A DNA stretch of 64,000 nt from contig OY723246.1 in NCBI GenBank assembly GCA_963210315.1, positions 372,001 to 436,000 of the forward strand, read 5' to 3'. The stretch is from Rhynchopus euleeides (taxonomy: Eukaryota > Euglenozoa > Diplonemea > Diplonemida > Diplonemidae). The notes under the pieces were generated by a model, which worked only from the letters and a program-made list of their open reading frames with translations, was not told where the DNA came from and did no database searches. Made by a program: the position numbers and the translations under genes. This document shows positions 30,438 through 41,067 of the stretch, piece by piece. Numbering within the stretch: position 1 is the stretch's first letter; the number at the start of each line of letters is the position of its first letter.

Positions 30438-32204
30438 TCAGTTGAAGAGGGGCTCTTCACACAGGCGTTTCTGCACCGGCTCCGCCGGGGCCATGTGCTT
30501 CGTGCGGAGGGTTGTAGTCCGAGTCGGGGTGAGTGTCCGGCTTTTCTTCTTAGGAGTCAGCCCCGTGCGTGTCCGGGGCTTCGGGGAGGCGGACTTCGGG
30601 GGTGGGCCCTTGGTCCCCCGGTCTGGGGTGGTGGAGGCCGGGTCGGCCTTTCGAGGAAGGGGGTTGGAGCCCGGCTTGGTCTGCTTCTTCGGCTTAGATT
30701 GCGGCTTCGTTGCCGCCTCCAGGTGCTGCAGGCGAGCCTGCATCGCTCGCAGGGCGGCCGTGAACTGGCTCTCCTGGTTCACGGCCCGCTCCTCTGCCGC
30801 GGTGGCCCGCCGCTCTGCCTCGGCGGCACGCCGCTCTGCCTGCTCGAGGAGGGCTTGCACCCTGGCGAGGTTGGCGGTGGCGGTGGCTGCTGCGGCGGCG
30901 GTGGCGGCGGCGGCGGGGTCGGTGGTCGTGGTGGCGTGGGGCGTTGGGGCGTTGTCCTTCATCTCAGCGTCGATTTTGGACTTCTTCTTTTTGCTCTTGT
31001 TGCTCTTCGTCTTCTTTGTCGCCTTGTTCGCCAGCTCACTCCCCGGCACTCCCTGCGGCTGCTCCGGGGCTGCGGGAGGTGGGGTCGGCTTCGGCGGGGG
31101 CTTGGTGCGCTTTGCCCTCCGTCGGCGGGGGAAGAGCCCCAGGTCCTCGGGCTCGCGGTACCGCCGCAACACCAGGTAGGTGTTGCTGTCGACGCAGTAC
31201 GCGCCGAGTTTTTGGGGGGCGGTGGGGGCGCGCAGCAGCACTGCTCGCCCGTTCGGTTCCCTGGCTGACGCCAGGATGTGGGCCTGCCAGCCTATTTCCT
31301 CTAGCAGGTCCCTGGTGCAGCGGGCGGTGTACTGTGTGGGCAGCCCTTCCAGTACATATTTCCCCTGCAGGGGGGTTGCAGCTTCGTCACCGACGACTGC
31401 TGCCGTGGCACAGTGCCCGGCGGTGTTCGGCACTGCGATGCCGAGGCCGCCCTTCACCAGGACGACCCTTCCGCTCAGCCGGCCCGCCTTCTCCTGTGCC
31501 TGCTGGATGGTGGCGTCGAGCGGCAGGCGCACGACTGTGTCGGGGTGTGTGGTGGTGTGGAAATGGGGGCGGCAGAAGATGTCGCTCTCGCCGCTCGCAC
31601 GCAGCAGGTCCTTGACCTGTCGACTGTCCACACCCACCTTGAAGCGGCGGGCCCAGGTGGTGCCGGTCATCGCGATGACCGCGTCCGGCTCCGCGCCGTG
31701 GGCCCGCAGCCAGGTGCGGATGTGTGTGTGTGTGAGGGGGGTGGCTGGCGGTGCTTCCATCACCACCCACTCCCGGGTGCCCTTGGGGGCTTTCAGGCCC
31801 GGGCTGCTGCTAGCCCCGTAGTGTACGGGGTCACTGTGGAGCTGCAGCAGGTGCCGCCGCAGCCCCCGGGTCTCGCCGTCGCGCTCGACCAGGAGGGAGA
31901 GGACACGGCTGCGCCCCTTCCCCCCCTCCGTCGCCTCGACGGTCAGGATTGCCGCCGGTCCCGGCGGCGGGTGCTCCCTGCACCTCGCGATCAGGCGCTG
32001 TGCGTCGCCTTTGGCGCACAGCATAATGCCGCCCTTGGCGGCCAGCTCGTCTGTTGAGTGCCTGACGTCGGCACTCCACTCCTTCTCCCGCAACACCCAT
32101 CGCTGCTTCCTCCCTGCAGCTTCGCTCGGCGCCGGCTTAGCCGACGCCTCCCCAGGGAACCCCGTCGTGGAGGGGTGCAGGGGGACAGAGGCAGCGTGGG
32201 ACAT
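30438..32204 (-). CDS. LINE ORF1 protein, duplicate (588 residues)
   Basis: Same translated sequence as the ORF1 at 25,693-27,459, with the same TGA-CGG end (stop at 30,440-30,438). Intact, so it could supply ORF1 protein in trans, although its own ORF2 is broken. Confidence 0.85.
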   Translation of the reverse strand: MSHAASVPLHPSTTGFPGEASAKPAPSEAAGRKQRWVLREKEWSADVRHSTDELAAKGGIMLCAKGDAQRLIARCREHPPPGPAAILTVEATEGGKGRSRVLSLLVERDGETRGLRRHLLQLHSDPVHYGASSSPGLKAPKGTREWVVMEAPPATPLTHTHIRTWLRAHGAEPDAVIAMTGTTWARRFKVGVDSRQVKDLLRASGESDIFCRPHFHTTTHPDTVVRLPLDATIQQAQEKAGRLSGRVVLVKGGLGIAVPNTAGHCATAAVVGDEAATPLQGKYVLEGLPTQYTARCTRDLLEEIGWQAHILASAREPNGRAVLLRAPTAPQKLGAYCVDSNTYLVLRRYREPEDLGLFPRRRRAKRTKPPPKPTPPPAAPEQPQGVPGSELANKATKKTKSNKSKKKKSKIDAEMKDNAPTPHATTTTDPAAAATAAAAATATANLARVQALLEQAERRAAEAERRATAAEERAVNQESQFTAALRAMQARLQHLEAATKPQSKPKKQTKPGSNPLPRKADPASTTPDRGTKGPPPKSASPKPRTRTGLTPKKKSRTLTPTRTTTLRTKHMAPAEPVQKRLCEEPLFN

Positions 32205-32290
32205 TGTGTGTGTGATGTGTCAGTTGTGTTCCCCTGGTGGAGATTGAGGGTAATTTGAGGGTAATTTTTTCGGGATCCTGGATCCCTCAA

Positions 32291-33003
32291 TAGTCAATAG
32301 TATTTAGCCTACCGGCTGTTCTTATACCAAGTTTTTTCTTGATTTTCGTGACCTGTTTCACCTCATTTTTTGGGCTGTGCGCACCGCAGGTGACCCGGAA
32401 AACCCCGAAAACGGCACGTTTCGGGACATTGGAATCCACGGTGACCCCGGACGTGTCCCACAGATGAGTCCATCCTATATCAGACCCTGTACAGAAATAC
32501 GAGAAATCGTGGGAATATGCAGTTGAGAGAGGGCGGTGCACCCTTAGAGGTGGTCCAGAGAATGCAAAGAGGTCCACAGGGGGGTCTGGGGGGCGGTGCC
32601 TCCCAGCCGCCGGAGGCCACGGTAGTGAACGTCTGTTCTTTGTGGGTTACATATTCTGTGAGAGTCGGGTGCGTCCTCCTGAGGGAGGTCTCTGGATTCC
32701 ATGACCCGATGTGACCCCAAAGGGCTTGGTCGACAGGTATCCGTCACAGGGGGGTCTGGGGGGCAGAGCCCCCCAGCCGCCGGAGGCCACGGTAGCGAAC
32801 ATCTGTTCCTTGTGGGGCACAGTCCATCTTCCTGAAGTTGAAGTTGAGTGAATCGTGCCCAAGGGTTCGAGGGCGCCAAGGCTCGTCAGTGCAGGCTGGA
32901 TTGCCGCGGCAAAGCCAGATGCTGAATGACAGACACTGAGGACATGGGCCAGGCCCCGGCTGGCCCGCCCGGGCCCCATTTTTGGACTATTTTTTCCTCC
33001 TCC
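32291..33003. repeat. LINE 5'-flank segment, second copy
   Basis: Second copy of 27,546-28,258, with paired hairpin repeats at about 32,575-32,640 and 32,745-32,811. After 33,003 it continues into unrelated sequence, which marks the original flank. Confidence 0.85.
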
Positions 33004-33146
33004 CGAAAATGCGTTTATTTGCATCATTGGGATCCGTGGCTCACGCCATGGTATTTTTTCCCCTCCGGAAACATTATTTGTTCACACCATTTGGGCCTGA
33101 ACAGAGCATTTTATAGGGGGTCTAAAGTGAGGCCAATCCTCACATG

Positions 33147-33650
33147 TGTTAGAAGCCTGGGGGGGCATGACACAGTGTGCTGGAAGCCTGGGGGGGCATG
33201 ACACAGTGTGCTAGAAGCCTGGGGGGGCATGACACAGTGTGCTGGAAGCCTGGGGGGGCATGACACACTGTGCTGGAAGCCTGGGGGGGCATGACACAGT
33301 GTGTTAGAAGTCTGGGGGGGCATGACACAGTGTGTTGGAAGCCTGGGGGGGCATGACACAGTGTGCTGGAAGCCTGGGGGGGCATGACACAGTGTCCTGG
33401 AAGCCTGGGGGGGCATGACACAGTGTGCTGGAAGCCTGGGGGGGCATGACACAGTGTGTTAGAAGCCTGGGGGGGCATGACACAGTGTGTTGGAAGCCTT
33501 GTGGGGCATGACACAGTGTGCTGGAAGCCTGGGGGGGCATGACACAGTGTGCTGGAAGCCTGGGGGGGCATGACACAGTGTGTTGGAAGCCTGGGGGGGC
33601 ATGACACACTGTGCTGGAAGCCTGGGGGGTCATGACACAGTGTGTAAGGA
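33147..33650. repeat. 31-bp minisatellite, short array (about 16 units)
   Basis: Unit GGGGCATGACACAGTGTG plus (C/T)TGGAAGCCTGGG, period 31. Variants include CACACTGTG, TTAGAAG and CTTGTGGGG. The last ~500 bp match the end of the longer array at 51,823-52,326. The minus strand is open in all three frames because the unit contains no stop in that direction; it is not a gene. Confidence 0.93.
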
Positions 33651-33918
33651 CCACGTGGGAGTATGTCACTTTGGAGCCAGTTTTGTGTGGAACCCAATTT
33701 TTTCACCTCTGCCAGAAATTTTTTTTCGAGATTTTTCGCAAATTTTGCATTGTCCCCAACACCCCTGTGTCACGGGACCTTCGCTCTGTGTCAGTGACAC
33801 ACAGTGACACAGAGCGAAGGCTTGGCGGCGATTTTGCCGATTTCGCCTAAGGTGAAAAAAACCGCCTGTGTGACACACTGACACAATTTGACACAGTTTG
33901 ACACAGAGCGAAGGCCCC

Positions 33919-34015
33919 CTATACATGTATAATAGTTGACATGCAAGTATTATACATGTATAATACATGTAAAAATCGGTATTTTTACATGTAAAATTTA
34001 CAAGATCCCACCGTG
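33919..34015. mobile_element. AT-rich foldback element, right end only (duplicate)
   Basis: Begins TATACATGTATAATAG just after the GGCCCCC end of the large transposon (33,776-33,918 is its duplicated right tip) and ends GATCCCACCGTG. It equals 52,596-52,691. Confidence 0.85.
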
Positions 34016-34045
34016 CTGGCCTACGGCTGGGGGGGGGGGGGGGTA

Positions 34046-35193
34046 GGGGGGGTCAAATGGGGGTGACAAACACGATATTTCAAAAAACCGGCGCAGAGGC
34101 CCCAAAGTCCCCGTAAACCCTCCAAACCCCCCCAGATCGGTCCGGAAACCCATCGAACCCCACTTTTCCACCATTCCGGGCACCTCAGGTGCCCGAATTG
34201 GGGTACCTAAATTTTGTGCCACCGTTTGGTACCGGACAGTGCCACTGTGTGGGAGGTTGGAAAAGAAAATGCCCCAACACACCACATCTGAGGGTTGCAA
34301 TGCATGTTGCTTGCCAACCACGTCATCCGGTGGGTGTCAGGCGCTATGTAGGTGGCATGAGCCAGGTCTTCGATGTGTTCTGGCTTGTATATGTACCTCC
34401 CTGCCTGCGGCACAGGCACTGCCTTTGTCCCCCACACCAGCCACAGAGAGCGTATTGTACTCGGTCCACGGTTGCTGATTCATTGTGATGCGTTGTATCC
34501 TCGAGTGAACGTCACACACTAGTGGCACCACCACCCGCCATCCGAGAGCTGTATTGACTTTGCGCCCTTCCGTTGCATTCACCTCGCCACGCATATTGCA
34601 CCGTTCAGTACCAGTGCTCTTGGGCCAGGCAAAGTAGACCGCAGCAACTACCAATTCTGGCACAATGGGTACCACGACAGCGCACTTCGTGTGTTCCCGG
34701 AATGTACAGCTCGTGTTGCAACAGTCGTTGTCAACACATCCCGGTTGTGGAGCACTGCTGCACAGGAATCACACGACCATCTGGACTTGTTCCGTACCTA
34801 CAGGCAGCCTCCCGGTGCATGGTGGCAGGGAGGTACATATACAAGCCAGAACTCATCGAAGACCTGGCTAATGCCACCTACATAGCGCCTGACACCCACC
34901 GGATGACGTGGTTGGCAAGCAACATGCATTGCAACCCTCAGATGTGGTGTGTTGGGGCATTTTCTTTTCCAACCTCCCACACAGTGGCACTGTCCGGTAC
35001 CAAACGGTGGCACAAAATTTAGGTACCCCAATTCGGGCACCTGAGGTGCCCGGAATGGTGGAAAAGTGGGGTTCGATGGGTTTCCGGACCGATCTGGGGG
35101 GGTTTGGAGGGTTTACGGGGGCTTTGGGGCCTCTGCGCCGGTTTTTTGAAAAATCGTGTTTGTCCACGTAAAAGGGTGGCATTTGACCCCCCC
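34046..35193 (+). mobile_element. Foldback (MITE-like) element, copy 2, complete
   Basis: 1,148 bp with TA on each side (34,044-34,045 and 35,194-35,195) and GGGGGGGTCAAAT termini. Arms of about 355 bp (34,046-~34,400 and ~34,830-35,193) are near-perfect inverted repeats around a ~430-bp unique centre. The arms differ in the outermost ~30 bp: one has GGGGGTGACAAACACG, the other CCACCCTTTTACGTGGACAA. Confidence 0.9.
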
Positions 35194-35218
35194 TAGGGGG
35201 GGGGGGGGCCTGTGTGTA

Positions 35219-35774
35219 CACGGTGGGATCTTGTAAATTTTACATGTATAACTACAAGTATATACATGTATTATACATGTATAATACTTGCATGTCAACT
35301 ATTATACATGTATAATACATGTATATGCCTGAAATATACATGTAAAATACATGTATATCAAGTAAAAATACAAGTATAATACTTGCATGTCAACTATTAT
35401 ACTTGTATTTTTACTTGATATACATGTATTTTACATGTATATTTCAGGCATTTACATGTATTTTACATGTATAATACTTGTCATGCAAGTATTATACATG
35501 TAAAATACTTGCATGACAAGTAAAATACTTGCATGCAAGTAAAATACATGTATTTTACTTGCATGCAAGTATTTTACTTGTCATGCAAGTATTATACATG
35601 TATTTTACTTGTCATGCAAGTATTTTACATGTATAATACTTGCATGACAAGTATTATACATGTAAAATACATGTAAATGCCTGAAATATACATGTAAAAT
35701 ACATGTATATCAAGTAAAAATACATGTATAATAGTTGACATGCAAGTATTATACTTGTATTTTTACTTGATATA
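35219..35774. mobile_element. AT-rich foldback element, left half (duplicate)
   Basis: Starts CACGGTGGGATCTTG and is cut at TTGATATA by the pogo-like transposon. It duplicates 53,895-54,450. Confidence 0.88.
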
Positions 35775-36651
35775 CCGTAAACGGAAATATTGTGGACCGT
35801 AATAAAGGTGAACCGTACTATAGTTGGAACGTAAAAAAGATGGAACAAATGGGATTTTTCCGGAACTTGGAACATTTTTACGGTCCACCTATTTTACGGT
35901 TGGGATAGTGGACTTGGCGTTTTTTTTTTTTTTTTTTTTTTTTACGAGTTCCTTCAGGGTATAAGATAGACTTTTTTTCTGGCGCCGTTTTCCGGTTTTT
36001 CTGGTTTTGAAAATTTTTCGCGCGCGCCTTCGGCGCGCGCGACCCGCGCAAACCCTCCCAGAATCTGAGAGGGCCCGGTGCCTGCGCGCGTCCTGTCGTA
36101 CTGAGGCTGCTTGGTGGGGCAGGCGCAGCAGCTGCTTTGAAAGTTTGGACTCTCGGTCAAAAAACCGGTCTGGTGCAATTTTCTTACGCAGGGGGGCGGA
36201 GCCCCAGCCGCCGGCGGCCACGGTAGTGAACATCTGTTCCCTACTGTCTGGATTCGCTTGTAAGTAGGAAGGCTTCGCTGTATCGCAGCCCGGCCAGCAG
36301 GAGATCACTGGTCCTTGAGGGTTCAACCTTCAGGGTGGAGGAGGACGGGGGAGCGACCACTCGCGACAGGTGTGCGTTGTGGGTGAAGTGGGTGCACGAC
36401 AGAATGGCCAAAGGGTCCACGAGATCTCTGCACACATTCCGTTATCGAGGAGATGGGCACCTAGCTGTGACGACAGGCAACAAACAAATCTCATCTGTTA
36501 GTTGCCCCCAATAGGCTTGGCGACCTTCAAGACTGCTTGAAAGTCGTTCGTGTTCTCGTCTCAGCCCTCCAGACAAGCAGATCTGTCTCGATTTGGTGGG
36601 CTGTCGCCATGTATTCGATGGCACTGAGTGACGCTGCACAGAGGCAGACGA

Positions 36652-36848
36652 CACGGTGAACTCCAGCGGAAGTTACCCTACCTCCGCTGGAGTACACCGC
36701 CACGTGACCGTGTGTCTCCCATGAGTCTCAACTAGCGGGAGTCTTAGCGTACATTAGCTGGACAATAGACTCCCGTCTCCAGTACAGACTGCAGTCTTAG
36801 ACTCCCTCTTAGACATGGTGGCTGGAGTCCACCATGTGCGCACCTTCA
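36652..36848. mobile_element. Decayed small element with CACGGTGAACTCCAGCGG end
   Basis: The left end is CACGGTGAACTCCAGCGG and the right end is the reverse complement of a similar sequence with a 2-base insertion. CTAGCGGGAGTC palindrome remnants lie inside. It resembles the ends of the element at 40,414-43,452, and sits inside the pogo transposon in both duplicates (also 55,328-55,524). Confidence 0.6.
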
Positions 36849-37134
36849 AAACAGAAGAGACCTGCATGACGAGGGCATCACCACCCACCGGGCCACCCGC
36901 TAGGTCCATTTTTTCTTCTCCACTTCTCTGCCTTCTTTGGACTATTTGAGCTCTGTGCGGATCACGATGGGGTCACTTTCTAGTTTTTTATGGCGTTTTT
37001 TCTGACTGTTTTACTGTCCCAAAGTCACAAAAAAACCGCCAAAAATGAGACCGACCTTTTTTTTTTTTCCAGAAAACCGGGAACCGGGAAACCCTGGTTT
37101 TGAAAACCGGAAAACCAGACCTATCTTATCCCCT

Positions 37135-37165
37135 GGTTCCTTCGCGACGAAGTCGCGAAGGAACC
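37135..37165. repeat. 14-bp perfect hairpin in the pogo transposon
   Basis: GGTTCCTTCGCGAC and its reverse complement with a GAA loop. The same stem, slightly altered, is kept in the 802-bp derivative (about 59,780-59,808). Confidence 0.85.
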
Positions 37166-37744
37166 AAGGAAATCGTACGACTGAAGCTGCAGGATTAACA
37201 CCACAGGGCCTCAACAGTCCGGAACTGTTCTCCCACAGTTTCTGCAGGGTGTACTACACTAAAGCGAAAGGAGTACGATTTCCCTGAATTTTCCGGGCAC
37301 TGATTCACGAATTTACATCTGGAGGGAGCCCGGTGGTCTCAGCTTCTGTCTGCGCGCCTTGCCGTACTGAGGCTGCTTATGTGGGCTAGCGCAGCAGGTT
37401 CTACCTTTACTTCTACCGGAACGCTCCTTGCATGGTACTACACGGAACAATGTTCGGGGCCCGTGAATTCCAAATCTCCGTTGGAATTCGTAAGTGAGGG
37501 GGTTGGGGCGGACTTACAGACGACAACGTCGTCAGTCTCCCGACAACCGTGGCGTGTGAGTTTGGGGTGGTATCTCGAAATATGTCTCGTTCGGCCTTGA
37601 GAGACTCCAGATGCTAGTCACGCGCTCGCCCCCGCCCCCCCCCCTCTCCATGTCCCTCTCCGTTGCCGCCTCGCCTTGTTGTTTTCGTTGATCTTCCCGC
37701 TGTCCTCACGCACTTTCCCCCAGTTTGCAGGGACACGCACACAC

Positions 37745-39967
37745 ATGCCTCCAAAGCGTGAACCGAAGCAGAAGAGCATGTTGCTCTTCACGGTGCCCCG
37801 TGCAGCGTACACCCCCGGCAGCAACGGCGCTTGTCCGATTTCGCGGGCTGAGGCTGAAAGTGTGACGCGTGCAGTGCGCGACCAGCAGGCATCCTCACAG
37901 GGGCCTACCGGCGGTGGTGACTGGAGCCCGGCCGAAAAGCTGGAGATCGGCCGGAAGGTGGTGGAGGGGAAGCTCTCGGCAGTCGTTGCCGATTGGAACG
38001 CCCCTCTCGCAGGACGGAGGAAGCTCTCGAAGAGCTCCGCCTCCCGTTTTGCGACCCTCTACCGGGAAGAGCTGGGCAAGCGGAAGCGTGCCGCAGCTCT
38101 TCTCGGTGAGGTGACAGAGGAGGTGGTGCTTCCCCCCCCGCAGAAGCGCGGCCGGCCCGCAATCCTCACCGACAGCGAGGAGACCAGGCTGATGCAGTTG
38201 TTGCGCGCCCTGAGGCGGTGCGGGACGCAGGTTTCAGCTGAGACTGTGTCCGCCTCCGCGCGAGGCCTGGTGAGTGCCAGCAGTGATCCAAGCAGGATTG
38301 ATTCTGAGACAGCTCTCGGCACGGAATGGGCTCGGAAGTACCTCGCTGCGCAGGGATGGACCTTGCGAATGCGGACAACGGCGGTGTGCCACAGTCCGGG
38401 TTTGCTGGAACGGGCCAAGGCTGAGTTCGAGGGGGAGGTGCAACGTCTGAGGGCACAGCACAACATCCCAGATGATTTGGTGGTGAATGTCGACCACACT
38501 GCCCTTCCCCTCCTGCCAGGTACCACAAAGACCTTCGACAAGAAGGGCGCGTCATACGTGCCGCTCTCGAAGTCCGACGAAAAGAAGGCGATTACGGGTG
38601 TATTCGGCGCCAGTGCGACCGGCGATCTCCTCCCTGTCCAGCTGATATACGGTGGCCTAACTTCCCGCTCACACGGACGCTTCGAGGAGGAGTACCTGGA
38701 GACGTACGGGGAAACCTGGCACTTGACTGCCAATCCGAAACACTGGGCGTCCGAAGCAACCACCCTCGAATACATCGAGAAGGTGTTGGTGCCATACCTC
38801 ACGGGTGTCAAAGAGACCAAGGGGCTCGGGGAGGAGCAGAAATCCTTGTTGATCATCGACAAGTTCACGGGCCAACAGACCGAGAAGGTTGCTGCAGCAC
38901 TCGCAGAGAGCGGCATCGTGACTGTCGATATTCCTCCGGGGTTTACTGCTTTCTTGCAGCCGCTGGACCTGGGCTTCAATGCCTACATCAAGAAATACCT
39001 CCGCGAAAAGTTCTCGAAGTGGTACACCGGTGTCTGCACCAAGCTGTTCCGGCGTGACGAGAAGAGGAAAACCCGTGCCCTTGCGAAAACTGGCACCCCT
39101 TTCCTCTTCGCAGGGATGGGGTCGCATGAAGTGATGGTGTACGATTCGTCCGTGAAGACAGCCGCCTTCCGCAACGCAGTCCTTGCCGGCACAAGGGCAA
39201 GCATCGTGGTGTCTCCGGGTTGTGCGGACTGGGTTCACCCTGGGGACAACGCGAGTGGGTGGTACGCCCTGCGTGCTGTGGAGCTGTGTCTCAACAGCTA
39301 CGGCGTGCGGAAGGCCTACCTCCCGAAGGTCAAGGATGCTCTCAACCTGCTCGAGAAGGTGATCCCCACTGACACGGAAGGCATTCCCGGCGCACAGGAT
39401 GCTGTTCAGCAGGTGCTGGAGGAACTGCGTTCTGCGAATGGTGACGCTGCGCAGTTCACCGAGGCACAGCGCCTCCCATACCCCGCCGCCCAGGCTGCTG
39501 TGGGCGCACTCAACCGGGAGTACTACACCAGTGTGAGGCTGATCACCCTGTCCGAGGTGCAGTGGGCCGCGACCCTCACGGAGATCCGTTCCGGGCCGCT
39601 GATCGTGTTCGACGCGGAGAACCTGCATTTCGTGTCGTTCGTCGCCCAGAACCCTGAGCTCGACGACCAGGAGTTGATGGCTGACCTGGCCAGGACGACG
39701 AAGGTGACCGCCGCGGACATGCGCGACCGCCATCTCGCCTGGCTGTGCCGTGGGTTCAGCAAGGTGAAGCCGAGCTCCGTCGTGAAAACGTTCGTCCGCG
39801 CTGGCATCATCGCCGACCCCGGAACGCTCGCAGCAAGTACCGATGATGCTGTTGCTGACTACGACCCTCCAACCGAGGTGCACCCGGACGCAGCGCTGAC
39901 GACCCCCGCAGAATTGGCAGAGATGGAGAGGATCCTGTCGTCACTCGACTTCAGTGCTGAGTGCTGA
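37745..39967 (+). CDS. pogo-like (DDE_1 family) transposase, 740 residues
   Basis: Cuts and pastes the surrounding element. ATG at 37,745 (MPPKREP) is the first in frame. Residues ~58-115 and ~133-215 look like the two helix-turn-helix DNA-binding modules of CENP-B/pogo proteins. The catalytic domain follows: VVNVDHTALPLLPGTTKTF with Asp250, GVFGASATGDLLPVQLIY, LLIIDKFTGQQ with Asp372, and FLQPLDLGFN with Asp408. The 36-residue D-D spacing fits pogo-type DDD enzymes. The C-terminal ~300 residues are unassigned and the tail is acidic. The frame is intact and the element has good ends, so it may be active. An identical protein is encoded by copy 2. Confidence 0.93.
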   Translation: MPPKREPKQKSMLLFTVPRAAYTPGSNGACPISRAEAESVTRAVRDQQASSQGPTGGGDWSPAEKLEIGRKVVEGKLSAVVADWNAPLAGRRKLSKSSASRFATLYREELGKRKRAAALLGEVTEEVVLPPPQKRGRPAILTDSEETRLMQLLRALRRCGTQVSAETVSASARGLVSASSDPSRIDSETALGTEWARKYLAAQGWTLRMRTTAVCHSPGLLERAKAEFEGEVQRLRAQHNIPDDLVVNVDHTALPLLPGTTKTFDKKGASYVPLSKSDEKKAITGVFGASATGDLLPVQLIYGGLTSRSHGRFEEEYLETYGETWHLTANPKHWASEATTLEYIEKVLVPYLTGVKETKGLGEEQKSLLIIDKFTGQQTEKVAAALAESGIVTVDIPPGFTAFLQPLDLGFNAYIKKYLREKFSKWYTGVCTKLFRRDEKRKTRALAKTGTPFLFAGMGSHEVMVYDSSVKTAAFRNAVLAGTRASIVVSPGCADWVHPGDNASGWYALRAVELCLNSYGVRKAYLPKVKDALNLLEKVIPTDTEGIPGAQDAVQQVLEELRSANGDAAQFTEAQRLPYPAAQAAVGALNREYYTSVRLITLSEVQWAATLTEIRSGPLIVFDAENLHFVSFVAQNPELDDQELMADLARTTKVTAADMRDRHLAWLCRGFSKVKPSSVVKTFVRAGIIADPGTLAASTDDAVADYDPPTEVHPDAALTTPAELAEMERILSSLDFSAEC

Positions 39968-40439
39968 GCACTGTGCCACATCCCCTCTCTCTGTTTATGC
40001 CCCTGTAAATGTCCCGCAAACCCGTCACCCTCCCTCTCTTGATGTCCCTTTAGATACTCTGTCTGTATAACTTGTATGTAATGTCTTCTCGAGGTGTGGT
40101 GGTGGGTGAGTCTCGAGGTGAGTGGTGGTGATCGTGCCCTTTCCACATGCAGGGATGCCTTGCTTCTCTTGCTGGCGTTGGTTGCGGTGGTGGAGGGAGG
40201 GTCCAAAGCTGGGAGGTCGGGAGGCCTACGTGTGGGAGTCTACGGCGTGGCCGCAGTCCGCGCCCCGCAACCCACCAGCCCGCGGGCGAAAATCGCATTG
40301 TCTTTTCCATATTCAGTCCCAATAAATAGTGGACCGTAAAAAAGATGGAACGTTTGGCCTTTTTTTGGGAACTTGGAACATTTTTACGTTCCACCCTTTT
40401 TCCGTTTACGGTACACGGTGGACTCCAGCGGGGGTAGGG

Positions 40440-40592
40440 TAACCCTTTTCGGGAGTCTCAACTAGGGGGAGTCCAACTCCCGCTAGCGGGAGTATAGACT
40501 CCCGCTAGCGGGAGTCTATACTCCCGCTAGGGGGAGTCTGACTCCCCCTAGCGGGAGTCTTTTCACCTATTTTCACTCATTTTTCCCATGAT
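40440..40592. repeat. Subterminal palindrome array (left)
   Basis: Four to five copies of CTCCCGCTAGCGGGAG-type palindromes, then TTTTCACCTATTTTCACTCA. Mirror copy at about 43,290-43,440. Such arrays are typical transposase-binding sites, by inference. Confidence 0.8.
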
Positions 40593-40686
40593 ACCTATGC
40601 AATGTGGCACTCGTCACTGAATTACAGTCACACCAAACGAAACGGCAATTTCCACCCATCCCAGCTCGCAGACCTGATTCACAAAA

Positions 40687-41067
40687 ATGGGGAAGACGAC
40701 AACGAAGCCGGCAGCGAAGCCGGCGGCAAAGTCGATTAAGAAGAAGAAGAGCGCAGAGAGTCCCGAGGCTGCGGAGGCGACGAACATTGTGCATGATTTT
40801 TGCACGGCCTTCCCTGTTAAAAAAGGGGGCAGTGTGCTGACACTGGGATCCATTAGAAGGCTCCTAGCAACGGTGTTGAGCAAGGAGCTCCACCAGCACA
40901 GCACCCAGGTGGCCAACGCAATCATCGCCATGTCTTCCCTGACATGGATAAGTTCGCTGTCAGGGAAGTCGCAACGATGCGGAAGGAGGGCGCTCTCCGT
41001 CATATACAAGGTGGAGGCGAAGTATGGCAAGGTGCAGGATACAAACGTGTCGTCGGGGGCAGCCTGA
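40687..41067 (+). CDS. Small basic protein with histone-like tail (126 residues)
   Basis: Begins MGKTTTKPAAKPAAKSIKKK, a Lys/Ala/Pro-rich tail like those of H2B or linker histones. A region with alternating hydrophobic helices follows (NIVHDFC..., then TLGSIRRLLATVLSKELHQH), which could be part of a histone fold. The C-terminal third is not histone-like, and another frame from 40,944 is also open, so a late frameshift may have altered the end. It may be a captured host gene inside the element, but the assignment rests on composition and length only. Confidence 0.45.
   Translation: MGKTTTKPAAKPAAKSIKKKKSAESPEAAEATNIVHDFCTAFPVKKGGSVLTLGSIRRLLATVLSKELHQHSTQVANAIIAMSSLTWISSLSGKSQRCGRRALSVIYKVEAKYGKVQDTNVSSGAA

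Larger units (their letters stand above)
28259..32290 (-). mobile_element. LINE, copy 3, truncated inside the reverse transcriptase
   Basis: Identical as far as I can see to 23,514-27,545, shifted by 4,745 bp. It lacks the 3' part of ORF2 and the 3' UTR. It was made by tandem duplication, not by a separate retrotransposition: its break is joined to the 5' flank of copy 2 with CGAA shared at both breakpoints. Confidence 0.92.
35775..40411 (+). mobile_element. pogo-like DNA transposon, copy 1 (4,637 bp)
   Basis: Terminal inverted repeats begin CCGTAAACGG with TA outside both ends (35,773-35,774; 40,412-40,413). Subterminal GTGGACCGTAA and AACTTGGAACATTTTTACG blocks are shared by both ends. It encodes one transposase (37,745-39,967). 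Other contents are a hairpin at 37,135-37,165, a GC hairpin repeat at 36,189-36,241 and a decayed CACGGTG-type element at 36,652-36,848. Superfamily: Tc1/mariner, pogo branch, by protein and TA target. Confidence 0.92.
33147..40413. repeat. 7.27-kb segmental duplication, copy 1
   Basis: Matches 51,823-59,090 with one visible difference, one fewer C in a poly-C run near 37,636. It begins inside the 31-bp minisatellite and ends at the right end of the pogo-like transposon plus its TA. It carries the minisatellite end, the right end of the 9-kb transposon, part of an AT-rich foldback element, the 1.15-kb foldback element, the left half of another AT-rich element and the entire pogo-like transposon. 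Confidence 0.93.

Noticed and set aside
38669..39883. 404-codon minus-strand ORF opposite the pogo transposase (repeated at 57,346-58,560)
   Set aside because: Shadow of the transposase frame in GC-rich DNA; no motif.
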